Assembly (NCBI GenBank): GCA_009733575.1
Contig: ML769580.1
Span: 1 to 64,000, forward strand
DNA length: 64,000 bases
From: Gymnopus androsaceus JB14
Taxonomy: Eukaryota; Basidiomycota; Agaricomycetes; Agaricales; Omphalotaceae
Reading direction: 5' to 3'
The translations under genes were made by a program, and so were the position numbers. Of this stretch, positions 33,966 through 45,448 are shown one piece after another. The stretch's first letter is position 1. The number at the start of each line of letters is the position of its first letter. Below the pieces are notes generated by a model. It saw only the letters and a program-made list of their open reading frames with translations, had not been told where the DNA came from and made no database searches.

Positions 33966-35230
33966 GTCCAGTTGCCTTGAAGAACCGTGCAGAGATGGCA
34001 TCATGGTCAATGTTTGGATTCTTGGATTGTATTTCAGGATGTTTGCTTGCAGGTGCACCATCTCTGAGTTCACATTGATCAATGGATAATTGAAACCCCT
34101 TTGACCAAAGGATGTACTTGGGTTGAAGCATTCGGTATACAAAATGCTTCAGCTCCAGGGCACCAATATGGACAGGTACTTCACTGACAGTCTTGGAGAT
34201 ATGCTATCAAAAGAATTGTTAGATTGAGATTAGTTGATAGTATGAATGAGGGGACACACTTCAAGCTCTCGGTGAACTGGCTTTTCTGAAGCATGGTAAT
34301 ACAGGACACCTTCAATGGTAATTTCATCCTGAACCAATGCTGAGTAAGCCAGATTCTGGTAATACCGTTTGCATTTCTCAAATTCAGCATGTGCTTCACC
34401 ATATCCCATTGTAACCTTTTTGGAGGTTAGGCATTCAGGGATGGTGGTATGAATTCCAAGAGCCTGTGGAACATTGGGGCCTCGATTAAATTGAATGCCG
34501 GCCTGACCAATAGGGAGAACATTTGATGAACTATACACATATGGTGCCATTTGAGAATGAAGATTGGAGCCACTAGGAGGAGGATAAGTGGGGCCACTAA
34601 TTCTGCCCACTGGTTGGATTGAACCTGAAGGTTCTACAAATAATGTGAGTCTGAGCTTAGTGAAAATAAACTTGAATTTTATACCTCCCCTCTGAGAGGC
34701 ATTTACATGTGCCTCGCACATGGTTCACATGTGTCTTATTACTCTCAGTAGATGGATCTAGTGAAGCAATTAGTCTATATTTACCGATACCAAAATTTTG
34801 GAACTTACTATGATGTTCTTTTGAAGCTGGTCTAAAAACTGTGCTTGATTGATTAAGTTTGTAGTCATAACAGTTTATGCAAAGCTGTCTCCCAGGTTGA
34901 TTAGGGTTTTTGTTTGCAAGGAAGTGTAAAGAGCTGGCAGGAACATTGGGTTGGGGACATTGAAGACGTTCGCACTTCCCCATTCCATCACCAGTGAAGC
35001 TGGCAAATGGTTCCATAGTCCAAGAGAGATGTAGATTGAAATAACAATGGTGGGGTTTTTTCTGAAGGGGTTTTATACCTTGGAATTTGAATTATGTAGA
35101 TATCTCCATGGAAAAGAGAATTTTTGGAGCGAGATTGCACAGGGCTGAAACATGGGATCTCCACTAATGGATACCATCATAGTGATATCTTTATCAGCTG
35201 CGCACTCCGACTTTCGGCTATTAGTTTACT

Positions 35231-35570
35231 GTGCCATACAGAAATTGGAGCTCACTATCAATGATAGGTGAGACCCGTCATTAATGCTTTACTTGCTCCA
35301 CATGCATATGTGCATCTTGTTATTCCAAATTTGAGTATTGGAGCTGGGAGGAGTCACTTTAAGGGACATATATGCGGTGTTGCCATTTGACATAACAGAC
35401 CAATACTGCTAAATGACAACATGATATATATGTCCCTTAAAGTGACTCCTCCCAGCTCCAATGCTCAAATTTGGAATAACAAGATGCACATATGCATGTG
35501 GAGCAAGTAAATGTTAATGAAGGGTCTCACATATCACTGATAGCTGTGAGCTCCAATTTCCAAGTGTTGG
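35231..35570. repeat. Long imperfect palindrome between divergent genes
   Basis: About 150-bp arms (35231-35390 and 35415-35570) contain the same TTGCTCCACATGCATATGTG and GGAGTCACTTTAAGGGACAT strings in opposite orientation. A partial third unit is at 35600-35690. It sits in the shared upstream region of the alpha-kinase (leftward) and integrase (rightward) genes, so it may hold the bidirectional promoter. Confidence 0.85.
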
Positions 35571-35816
35571 CTTACTGTGACCAATGGTAATACTGCATAT
35601 ATGCAGCATGAAATGACTCTTTCAAGCTCCAATATTCAAATTTTGAGTAACGAGATGCATGCATGTATTTGGAGCAAGTAGAACATTGGCAAAGTATCTT
35701 AACATTACTTATGATGCAAATTTAGCTACTTTAGGCTGATATAAATGCACGGACCTTCTTCAAACCTGATAAATTGTCAATGAATTTCAAATCTCAAACA
35801 ACATTCACGAATCACC

Positions 35817-37683
35817 ATGTTGCTTGGAATGCTATTTCTTCTTCTTTTCTCTGCAATTTTTCTTGCAGTAATACCCTTGACTTGGTCCATGCCAAATCAG
35901 CACCTCCCTAGACGTATGTTTCTATTAGTACTTACAGTGACTCTATTTTCATTTTCGACTTTTATTTTTCTGAATAGCACCAGAGAGCCAAATCCGAGAA
36001 ACACTGGAGTTTTTCTTTAACATGAGGCGCACTGACAAAGAAATTGCCAATCTTCTCAAGGACTATTACGATACCAGTCAGTATGGCTGTAGGTATGCAT
36101 ACGGTTCACTATTTATAGAAGCTTACTGTTAGCTTACTGACCTTTTTACTACTTAGTGCAACAACAGTCAAACGCCTTCGAAAAGAATGGAATCTTCGAG
36201 GCACTCAACAGCAGGGCCATACTATGGAATCAATTCAAGAAGCAATTACAGAAGCTCGTGAAATATATCCCTTTCGAGGTGCAAATACTTTGAGGAATTA
36301 TATATTTCAACAAAAAGGAATGCGTGTTCCTCGGTCAGTGTGTATTGAATAAAGACTTGAATGATTAATTGAACCTCTCTACACCAGACCACTCATCGAA
36401 AAATATCTTCGTGAAACTGAGCCAGAGCAGGTTAATGCACGAAAGAAGCGGAGGTTTGTTCGAAGAGCATTTTATGCTGCTGGGGTTAACCATCTGTGGT
36501 GTATGGATCAACATGATAAGTGGGGACCACGATTTGGCCTATGGTTTCACAATTGTATTGATCCATTTACTGGATACAACAACTGGATGAAGGTTTGGTG
36601 GACCAACAAGCAGCCCCGACTTGTTGCATCTTATTTTCTTACTGCAGTCCAAGCTTTAGGAGGTATGCATTTTGATTTATTTTGATGGTATTACTGAAAC
36701 TAATGCACTATTATATATGGTAGGCCTACCCCTGCTAACTCAGAGTGATCCTGGCACTGAAAATTATGGAGTTGCTAATGCACAGACTATGGGCCGTCAA
36801 TGCCTTGATAGTTCACTACTCGGCACACTCCAGCATGTTTTCAAACACCGCAAAACAAATGTCAAATCAGAGGGAAATTGGTCTGTCTTCCGGCGTGACT
36901 TTGTACCAGGATATGAGAATGTTTTTCAAGAAGGTGTAAATCTTGGCTTGTATGATGTCCACAATCCAATACAGCTGCAAGTAATATAGTATAGATTGAG
37001 ACAAATAAATACTTATTCTTTTCTAGATTGACTTTTCGATGGCTTGCAATACCTTGGATTCAAGCTGAAATTGATGGTTGGGCTAACCTGTGCAATAGCA
37101 CAGCTCCAAGACGACACAAATACAAGATATTGCTGCATGGTCCTCCGATGTTAATCAAAATGCGTCCACAGGACTTTAATGTCAAAGACTTCAAGGTATT
37201 ATTTTATAACCCTTATTATTTTACCAACAGCTCAAATTTTTAAAGGTTGGCATATCTCCTGAACTCATTAATGAGCTTCAGCAGGAATATGCCCCACCTG
37301 ATCATGAGGTCTTCCAGCTTACCCCCCCAATCTTTGATGATGCTGCTCAGACAGTGTACGCTCAAATGAATTGCCCCAAGGTGAATCACCAATCTTTTTG
37401 GGTTGTGTATCGGGATATGCTGCGTGGCCTTGAGGCATTGGCTACTGAGAGAGCATATTTGCAACACAGTGTTGATGTACATGCAGCTTCCCTTGAACAA
37501 ATGAACTCAGAAAATAATCCTATCAACTCAATGGAGCTTCTTCCCAACCAGCGTCGCCGAGCTCTGAATGATCCAACTGTTGGATTTCATGAGGAGCAAG
37601 AGGTCAAGGAATGGGAAGATGAGGAACAGGAAGAGTCTGATGTTGCATGTGCTGCCTTCAGTGATGATGAAGCAGAGCTTTAG
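35817..37683 (+). CDS. Integrase-type (DDE) transposase of the 9.4-kb element
   Basis: Exons read MLLGMLFLLLFSAIFLAVIP (35817-35914), then, after an intron, SQIRETLEFFFNMRRTDKEI (helix-turn-helix), TTVKRLRKEWNLRG, and the catalytic core: LWCMDQHDKWGPRFG (first Asp), VWWTNKQPRLVASYF, LTQSDPGTENYGVA (second Asp and E nearby). C-terminal exons hold NHQSFWVVYRDMLRGLEAL and an acidic tail. This is the integrase-core form common in basidiomycete elements, closest in my judgement to IS3EU-like transposons. No stop or frameshift was found, so it may be functional. The hydrophobic N-terminal exon is odd for a nuclear enzyme. Confidence 0.75.
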
Positions 37684-37984
37684 ATAATTCATGTACTTGA
37701 TACTATCAGTAAAGCTATATGCAGCGAGCTAATCCTTCCTTTTCTGGAATATATTTACAATTATTTCGAAATTCATATAATATATTTGTGCTAATAAGGT
37801 TTCAATTGGTCACGTGAGGTGTCACCATCGCCTAAAGTAAATACTTACGTGAGGTGGCAGGTGTCCTGGCCTTGCCGGCCATGGCAATCAGCGGGAAGAG
37901 AGCAGACCGTTCCTGCGCTCACTACTGTGCTGAAAATTACTGCATCCACTAAGTCTAGAGGAACTCGGGTTTAAATATGTCTCG

Positions 37985-40669
37985 TCACAGATCAGCCTAT
38001 ACACTCACTATTCGCGTTTCGGAACCCTTCAACTCCTTTCAACTCTGCTACCCGTAACACGACGGCAAGCTGTACAGAGTTACTTTCTGACGGCGCCTAC
38101 AGGCCCTGCCAACTTCTTGCTTGGAAGATAATCGGGAAATCGTTAGAAATGGTATGTTTCTTGCTTTCAAGGGGCTCCAAATTTGCTGATGCTCCAATCC
38201 CAGAGGCTATTTCCATGGTAAAAGCATTAGTTTTACAGACTCTCGACATCCATCCATTCAGCTTCAACCAATACCCCTGCTCACATGCGATCAGAGCTAC
38301 TTTCGAGAAACTGGACTGCCACCTCTTCTCTCCCTCCTTTCTCCCAAAATGTCCTGCTTGATGTTCCCCACCACAGGATTTTGCTCTGCAATTCTGGGAC
38401 GAGTGAATGCGTTGGCTGTCTTTGCCATTATAGGCTTGCTTATAGGATCAAAAGGATACGGAGTACGTCTTTCATTTCAGTTCATCAAACCTATTTTAAC
38501 ATCTCTGGAGCAGGGCCAAGACTCATATGTATTCACGCCCTACTTGGATCGAAATCGCGCTCGCATCTAATGCACCTACAATCCTCAAAACACAAGCGTT
38601 TCATCCAACTTTCCTTTATTGGAGCTCATTATCACTCCATACATGCCCATACCGGAAACCAACGGCGAAGAACGGGATCGGTCAGAAGCTGCTTCAGCGT
38701 TAGATGCTACCTTTGAGTACAACACCCAGGAAAGTGCAAGGAGACTGATGACCGGCTTGGAATTACGAATTGACACTGGGGGCAAGGCCCAAGGCAATCA
38801 AATTTGATCCCCTTACACGGCTTACCCAGGGATTCTGCAGGGACTCACTCCAAATTCACAATTGTATTACAATCAACTCACATCACAGCCATATCTATAG
38901 ATAATTTGAAGAAGCGAGCATGGGTGACAAGATTGCCGCCCGGCGGCGCCTGTAATCTGTGCTATAGGGTCCGGAGTCCTTTGACAATCCGGCATCAAAC
39001 AGTAGGCAAGCGCTGGAAAAAGAATTTTACTTTTTTCTTTGTGACTCCATTGTAACATGCATAATTGCATGCAGAGGCCCTGCAGAGTCCCCGCAGTAAT
39101 CCATGTAAGGGAATCAAAATTTGATTGCCTTGGACTTTGCCCCCAGTGTGAGGCAGTAGGCGTTTTCGAGGTACGTATACATGTTTGTTTCTTGCAGTTA
39201 TTGACCTGACCATGGCTTAGAACTTTGTTAGGAAGGAAGAAGTCAAATACACTAATGTCGGCAATGGTCATTCCCGAAGGAGCTGGTTCGTTTCTTTTCT
39301 CTTATCGTTCATTCTCTACAATAATATCGTTCTTCTAGACACGTCACGGCTTCCGCCAACATCTCTCCTTCAAACACTCTCAATTTCACCAGAAATCTGG
39401 TACCCTCGACCACACACTAGTGTCTTCGCCAGCCTTCTCTTCTCTCACCTGCTGCACTCATCTCCCCGTTGTAAAACCCCAAATTCCAACCCAAATTCCA
39501 TCCTCCGCAGCCGGTGGCAGCTTTTTCACTCCCGCCGACAAGCCAGCCCCATAACCCGCGCCTGCCACTCAGGAAGAGGACGACGATCCTCCACAAACGC
39601 TACTACAGATCCTGCGGAGCATTTATCCTTGGTGTTCTTGTCCAGGTCAAAAACGGATACATCAGAATTGGAATCGAGAGAATGGGATCGATTGACTGTG
39701 GGATATTTGACTCTTCCATGCCAGTGGTTATGGGAGGATCTTGCGGCAGTCAGGGACTTTTTTAGCTCGGGTGGGTTGGGAATAGTACACGTCGATTTTT
39801 CACGATGATGTGCAGCTGCTGACGTTTTTTCAGCTTGTAGATCCCATTGACCAAGTGACCGAGACGGATTTCTTTATTCCGAAGTTTGTGTGTATTCTTA
39901 CTAGGGATCATGTATGAGTACAACCAGGAGCCCAGAGAAATTACTCGGTAAGCTATTGTTCGTTGTGTACGTTTTCAAGCTAACTCATATCAATAAGTCC
40001 CATCCTAAATTGTCCCGGCGTAGACACCCTCCTTGGGCGTATGGCTCGTCTGAGAGACGACGAACCAAAACTTTCATCCCAGAAACACTCGTACAGTATC
40101 ATCCTAGCTCTGCGCCGCACCTACAAGCCGCACCTACAGGCCACCACTGCTGCCGGTGCGACTGCTAAATCGGACGCAGGAGAAGTGTGGCTCGATTGGG
40201 CGTTTGTCGATTCTGGAAATCTACGAATCCGGATCAGCTGGCTTCTACATCTGTGGTGTTTTGTTTAACCAACTCATTCATCTCTGCATACTAAATTTTT
40301 GCACAGGACCCAGCGCGGAGACAGCTATGCTGATATCCACCCTTCAAGACACACTTCGTAGTCAGTCACAGGAAATTGAACATCTCCGTTTCAACAACAA
40401 AACCGCCTCCTCTAGGCAATGGCGCCGAGGTTTGTATACTTATTCTCTTCAAGAAACACGAAGTAGCTAAACTAATGCCTTTTTTCCTTTCTTAAATTGC
40501 TCCTCTCAAATCAGAACTAGACTCTTTTCGCGCTGCACTTAAAGCCTCGGAAGAGAAGCAAAAAAAGACCGAGAAGGAACAAGAGGACTTGTTGGTACTT
40601 TTGGATGAAGCGAGTATGAAGCGGAAGCGGGATAAAGCCGAGGATGAGGGTGATGAAGACGACGAGTGA
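37985..40669 (+). pseudogene. Uso1/p115-like vesicle tethering factor (decayed)
   Basis: Uso1/p115 tethers ER-derived COPII vesicles to the Golgi: an armadillo head followed by coiled coil and an acidic tail. Head pieces in order: LQLLSTLLP...RRQAVQSYFLTAPTGPAN (38020-38110), SYFRETGLPPLLSLL (38290-38340), FALQFWDE and AIIGLLIGSKGYG (38370-38460), EIALASNAP-like, LELIITPYMPIPETNGEE (38610-38660), EWDRLTVGYLTLPCQWLWED (about 39670-39740), VDPIDQVTETDFFIPKF, and GRMARLRDDE. Tail: SAETAMLISTLQDTLRSQSQ, ELDSFRAALKASEEKQKK, then an acidic end at TGA 40667. Frameshifts separate many blocks, the CACTG MITE splits it at 38774, and the 5' end is missing next to the 9.4-kb element. Confidence 0.78.
38774..39148. 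mobile_element. CACTG-ended (CMC/EnSpm-like) MITE in the Uso1-like gene
   Basis: CACTGGGGGCAAGGCCCAAG and its near-inverse end bound 375 bp; TGA is present on both sides (38771-38773, 39149-39151), a 3-bp duplication. CACTR ends with 3-bp duplications are typical of the CMC/EnSpm group. No coding inside. Confidence 0.8.
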
Positions 40670-41150
40670 TTAAATAAATAAATTAGATAAATGCAGCACT
40701 GTACATGCAACGGGAACAGAGAATTTAATTCTGCGCTCTACGAAGTGGAGTGAGTGAGTATTTACAGGCCAAATTTTAGAAAATGTTTATCTACTCTAGA
40801 TCTCCGCATTCAATCCGAGCGGTCAGTTTGAATGTCGATGAACTGTTATGTGCTCCATTGCAGCGGACAGAAAGACTCGTCTTCTTCATCTTTCCCATCA
40901 TGACTGCAGCGCCTGTTCCTCCCAACGCGTGCGTATCTTTTAAAATTGTTTTAATTCAACAGCAAAATAAACCAGATTTTTTTCAAATGCCTCCAATTTT
41001 GAGATTCATAATTCTCAGTTTGTGAATATAAATACTAATGAAAGTTCAAGTAAGCTCAATTTTTATGCATTTGTTTTATTCCTAAACTGGTTATAATTTG
41101 TAGTCAAGCACAAACTCCAAACAGAGCTGAAGCCTGTTAATGGTGCGTCT
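40670..41150. other. Intergenic, nothing recognised
   Basis: AT-rich spacer between the Uso1-like pseudogene and the NACHT-WD40 gene. One 80-codon ORF (40783-41025) has no recognisable motif. Confidence 0.5.
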
Positions 41151-41397
41151 TAATCCAGACAAGACCTGCTTCGAAGTTGGAGGACACCAGGGTAGAAATT
41201 ATAGCCGATATGCTGAGATGGATTCATGGCCCAGATGGTGAGGTCTCTAAAGCATTCTTCCTGTGTGGAGAGGCTGGGACTGGCAAGTCAACTATAAGTT
41301 ATACTATTGGGCAGAAGGCAAAAGATGCAAAATGTCTGGGTGCATTCTTTTGCTTTGACTGCACATTTGCTGCTGAGCATACACCATATCAGCAAAA

Positions 41398-41683
41398 CCT
41401 GGGTGTGCTGTGGAGAACTGTGGAGTTCTCCACAGCACTCATAGCACTCATAGAGCCCATAGCAAGGGTACCCTTTGTGGAGAACTATGGATTGCTATGG
41501 GGCACTCATCAGCAAAACCCGTATTTTTGCTGGAGAAAACCCATTCATTTGGGACATCTCTGGAGCAAGGTACCCTATTCCAGAGACCTCTGGAGATCTT
41601 TGGAGAAAATTGACAGTTTTTTTGACAGCTGTCAAGCTCCAGAGATCTCTGGAGACCTCCAGCAAAAATACAGGTTTTGCTCA
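41398..41683. mobile_element. MITE with CATCAGC ends, copy 1
   Basis: Begins ATCAGCAAAACCTG and ends CAGGTTTTGCTCATG, inside the NACHT P-loop exon region just after CTFAAEHTP. The interior is dominated by short CTGGAGAxxTCTCTGG palindromes. A copy in the opposite orientation is at 44230-44528. Confidence 0.7.
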
Positions 41684-42190
41684 TGCTAAGGACTGCTATG
41701 GATTTCCCGGGAACATCATCCATCAGGACATGTCAGGGTTCAATTTAAATTAAATATATTGTTCTTTTGAATTGTTTTCATCACTCGCTCAACCAAATGA
41801 GACCAAAATAAAACCATCATATTGTCATGTTTGTAGCACTACTACGACAATACTGTAGCGAGACTAGAACTACATACTAGTATAACTAGTGTACACATAA
41901 ATGAAGCCATACTGTAAGGGATAATTCTACTGAACAACCCCCTTGCTGGCAACAACCCTCCCAAAAAAGGAAATTTTTGCAAAAGCTAGTTTGGCAACCC
42001 CATCACACTTTTGTCACACATTTTTGGGTGTGATTTTTTCAATCTTTTGTGTGTGTTTTTTTCAAAATAAAATAAAAGTCAGCTACCACCTCATGCCTCA
42101 CCTTACTTAAGTTGCAATACAAACAGCTCAGATTCACAAATAGGGCTGGTGGCACTGTGGCAGTATCTGAAATATATGTTAGGTAAATAC

Positions 42191-43844
42191 TGTTGGATAA
42201 GCACTTAGCCGTTGGTTGTCCGGCCACTCTGCACATCATATTACCCCTATCCATTCCTGTATATAAAGTATGTAGTTACATTTTACCAATTAATTGTTCT
42301 TGTCCCCATCCATCTCAATGCTCAATCCCCTCCTCTGTTGAGGTTAAACCGACTGAGCCCACTCATTACTCAACAAATACCCTTCCATTGGTTGTCTGGC
42401 TGCTCCGCACACCATATATAAAGTAGGTAGACATGAGTTATCAATCAATCATTCTTGCCCCCATTCTCAATGGTCAATTCCCTCCTTGCTGAGGTTGTAC
42501 CCGCTGACTGAGCTTGTCTGCCTCTTAACAGATTATGAGACTGGATGCTTGCTGATGATGTTTGCCCTTATCCCCATTGCTGTACTCACCGTGCTCATTT
42601 CCATCAACACTTGCTGTACCTGTTTGTCACTGCATTTACAGTGACGGCGAAATCAAACCCGCACCCCCGATTTGGAAGCCGCATACGTCACCGGTGCTAA
42701 ACTTTTTTCGTACTGTTTTTACCGCATTTTTTTTTGGCAATACTGTAGTATTATGACTATGTAATGTACTCTACACAATTCCTGGTGTGAATACAGGCCA
42801 TATTCACTTGAAAACTACTCATTTTGACATGAGGAGGACTTTTTCTGTGTGGTAAGCGCCGGTGACGTATGCGGTTTCCAAATCAGGGGTGCGGGTTTGA
42901 TTTCGCCGTCACTGTATATGCCTGTTGTTTGTCTGCACTCGGTGTACCCATTGCTGTGTTTCTATGCTCATTGTTTGTCTGCACTTGTTGTGCTTGCTGC
43001 CAAATTTCTACACCTGTCATTTATCATGGCACTCATTGTGCCCGTTACCAGTTCCAGTGGGAGCTCTGTGATGCTTTACCATTTCATTGCATGTATGTGC
43101 CCCAACTTCACCCTTGTTGAAAGATACACTTGCGATCATGGACACATGATCAGGTACTTTGTACCGTGATATTCAACATTGGCTTACCGATTACCGAAAT
43201 CACATTCCTATGTGTTGATATCATTTGACTAATGTCATTCGCGATTTACATACATGTGATTATAGCTAGGATATCAACTGCTGATGTATATACATACATC
43301 ACATTGTAGGGACCATTGTCCGCATGGACACTTACCAATACTGTACCTATTATTAGATTTAGGGTACTGTACAGTTTTACAGACATTTAGTATATAAGCT
43401 GTAGTAGTTTACCTGTAGTCCCCATTGCTCTGCATACTACTGCTTTACTGTCCTCTCAGACAATACTAAGTAGTAAGCTCTCTCACATAACTGTTTCACT
43501 CCTCAAGCCTTACACTTGGTTAGTAATGTGATTTCATCATTTGTCTCACTTGCTGTTCAACAACCCTATCCATTCGGAACCTCTTTGTCCCACAGATCTA
43601 ATGGTATTGCTTGTTGTATGTCTATTCTCTGTGCTACACAACTGTACAAGTGGGAGTGTTGGGTAAATACCCTTCCATTGGTTGTCTGGCCCCTCCACAC
43701 ACTATATGTACCCCTATCTGCTTCCATATATATAAAGTAGGTAGATACGAGTTATCAATCAATCATTGATGTCCCCATTCTTGATGGTCAATTCCCTCCT
43801 TGCTGAGGTTATACCCACTGACTGAGCTTGTCTGCCTCTTAACA
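42191..43844. repeat. LTR-like repeats within the MULE-like element
   Basis: Three related segments (about 42191-42365, 42373-42531 and 43657-43844) share CCATTGGTTGTCTGGC, a TATATAAAGTAGGTAGA promoter-like string and the ending GAGCTTGTCTGCCTCTTAAC. The first and last begin TGTTGG and the last two end TTAACA, so this resembles a TRIM or small LTR element with one LTR doubled. No coding lies between them and no target duplication was found. Confidence 0.55.
42640..42913. repeat. Inverted pair of a ~54-bp tRNA-3'-half-like motif
   Basis: The minus-strand copy (42640-42694) and plus-strand copy (42861-42913) read GGTGACGTATGCGGTTTCCA ... GGGTTTGATTTCGCCGTCAC. GTGACG and CGTCAC pair like an acceptor stem and GGGTTTGATTTC resembles a T arm. 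A third copy is at 15401-15454 inside the hAT element. There is no A box. Confidence 0.55.
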
Positions 43845-44229
43845 GTATAAAGACTCCAGATTATCTCTGATCTTCACAAAAAAAAAATTGAGTTCTGAGG
43901 CAAATTTATATGCTGTGACCTCAATGTGACCATGTGTGACCATATGTGACCTCAACTGGGTTGTTAAATAAGACTTGAGCCAAGGGGGTTGTTCAGTAGA
44001 ATTATCCTACTGTAAGTGGCAATTGATGCTTAGAATTAAATGCTACAAACATTAGACACATCAAAACAAAGATGAAGGCTTGAATTCAGAGACTTACTGA
44101 GCAACTTGGAAGAAAAGGAACTTGGGGAAGTTGCAACAATGCATATGCATCGATTCTTATATAGAATTGGCGGAAGAACAGCAGCTGTCAAGATGCCGAA
44201 ATGAGTTGACAGTTGCCTTGAATGCTCGG

Positions 44230-44528
44230 TAACCTCACAGGAGCTCATAGGAGCTCATAGAAACCCATAGCACCCCATAGTTCTGTAGAGAACTATGGCT
44301 GCTATGATTTACTATAAGTTGCTATAACTTCTACGGCCAACATCAGCAAAACCTGTATTTTTCTGGAGGTCTCCAGAGATCTCTGGAGCTTGCCAGCTGT
44401 CAAAAAAACTGCAGAGATCTCCAGAGGTCTCTGGAATAGGGTACCTTGCTCCAGAGATGTCCCAAATGAATGGGGTTTCTCCAGCAAAAATATGGGTTTT
44501 GCTGATGAATACCCAGGTTTTGCTGATG
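44230..44528. mobile_element. MITE with CATCAGC ends, copy 2 (inverted)
   Basis: Mirror-image of copy 1: it has CATCAGCAAAACCTGTA at 44341 and CAGGTTTTGCTGATG to 44528, with the CTGGAG palindromes in reverse order and the CATAG-rich arm at 44230-44340. Between 44017 and 44230 I see no gene. Confidence 0.65.
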
Positions 44529-45048
44529 CATGCAAACCATTGCTTATGACCTAAGCAGTAGTTTTACAAAATTTAGAAAGGGCTTGGTAGAGCTATTGGA
44601 TACAGATCCCAATATCTCAACTAGCATGAGTCTCAAGGAGCAGTGGAATAAGCTCATTGTGGCCCCTGCAAAATGTTTCACTCCAATATTTGGGCCCATT
44701 GTGATTATAATTGATGCACTTGATGAATGTGGGCCTAAAGAGGAGGGTTGAATCAAAGAAATATTCTAATTAGACCAGTAAATACATCAGTCCATGATTT
44801 CCTTGTGGATGAGAAGTGAAGTGGAGAATATGCAGTGAAATTGAAGGAGGGACACCAAATGTTAGCTATTGGTACCCTCCATCTCATGATTACAGATCTT
44901 CATTTCAACACGTGTGATTTGGAAAGTGCATACCTCATGAACTCCCAGGTTGAAGATCTGCTGGAGAGAATAATAGAAAATATATCATCTGAACTCTCTT
45001 ATGCATGTCATTTCTGGGGCAGCCACATCATTTACAGCCAGGCATATA

Positions 45049-45448
45049 CTGTACCATTTCGATCGAGCGTTCAGTCATGCGTCATGGGCACCTCTGAAGT
45101 GAACTAAAATCCACATTCATCATATATCATATGGGCCTCTGAACTTGGGCAGGATTCGTCATTTCGTGCATAAATAACAAATATAATCAAATTTTTTGTT
45201 TCTTTTTGTTTGCAGCTGGCTTTTTGGCATGACACAGTCGCATTGGGTTTCAAAGAAAATTCATTATCCATTTCCCGGCTCACAACGAACTTTTAGCGCA
45301 TTTTTTACTCTGAAAAAGTATCAACTTGATGGTGAACTGAACTCAAAATTTTTTGCATCATGCATCATCGACAACAGTGAACTAATGAACTGTTGGTGTC
45401 AATGCATCATGCATCATCCTGGATGAACACTCGATCGAAATGCTACAG
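45049..45448. mobile_element. Tc1/mariner-type MITE, copy 2
   Basis: TA, then CTGTACCATTTCGATCGAG, 400 bp, the inverse end, then TA. Same family as 5191-5691. It directly follows the post-NTPase block of the NACHT-WD40 gene. Confidence 0.82.

Larger units (their letters stand above)
31511..35016 (-). pseudogene. Alpha-kinase (MHCK/eEF2K type), interrupted by a hAT MITE
   Basis: Alpha-kinases are atypical Ser/Thr kinases unrelated in sequence to ordinary kinases. The catalytic domain is on 31819-32607: VCIKQAF (ATP-site Lys), FLVEELIDKTPFVKYINN, AFSQHVQW, VYVSDYQG and VLLTDPQI, then the C-terminal zinc site as HRCEGNEFCTHWNL (about 31690-31740). This is the standard order. The N-terminus starts at 35016 with a probable metal-binding module (CERLQCPQPN ... 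CINCYD), followed by a proline-rich linker and a conserved region GYGEAHAEFEKCKRYY. The MITE at 33240-33965 splits the ARFFKATGL segment; without it the frame runs on. No other stop was seen in the catalytic domain. Confidence 0.8.
28518..37924. mobile_element. 9.4-kb DNA transposon with integrase, JmjC-like and alpha-kinase genes
   Basis: The first ~95 bp (TACTGAACGCAGGAAAGGTC onward to 28613) recur inverted at 37822-37924 (ending GCGCTCACTA). Strings such as GGTCTGCTCTCTTCCCGCTG and GGACACCTGCCACCTCACGT are identical in the two ends. On the left, paralogy with 56414 stops exactly at the element edge. I could not define a clean target duplication. Inside are two minus-strand genes and one plus-strand integrase gene; this gene set is what makes it unusual. 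Confidence 0.75.
41919..44007. mobile_element. MULE-like non-autonomous element
   Basis: Ends GGATAATTCTACTGAACAAC (41919) and the exact inverse (to 44007) bound 2089 bp; TACTGTAAG is duplicated on both sides (41910-41918, 44008-44016). A 9-bp duplication points to the Mutator superfamily. No transposase is visible; the interior holds LTR-like repeats and a small palindrome. Confidence 0.88.

Noticed and set aside
28518..37924. Starship-type giant element
   Set aside because: No DUF3435 tyrosine recombinase captain; it has inverted ends and a DDE integrase instead.
42861..42913. tRNA gene
   Set aside because: Only a T-arm-like half and a pairing end are present, with no A box and no anticodon arm.
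45196..45426. ORF as the missing NACHT-WD40 linker
   Set aside because: It lies wholly inside the TA MITE at 45049-45448.
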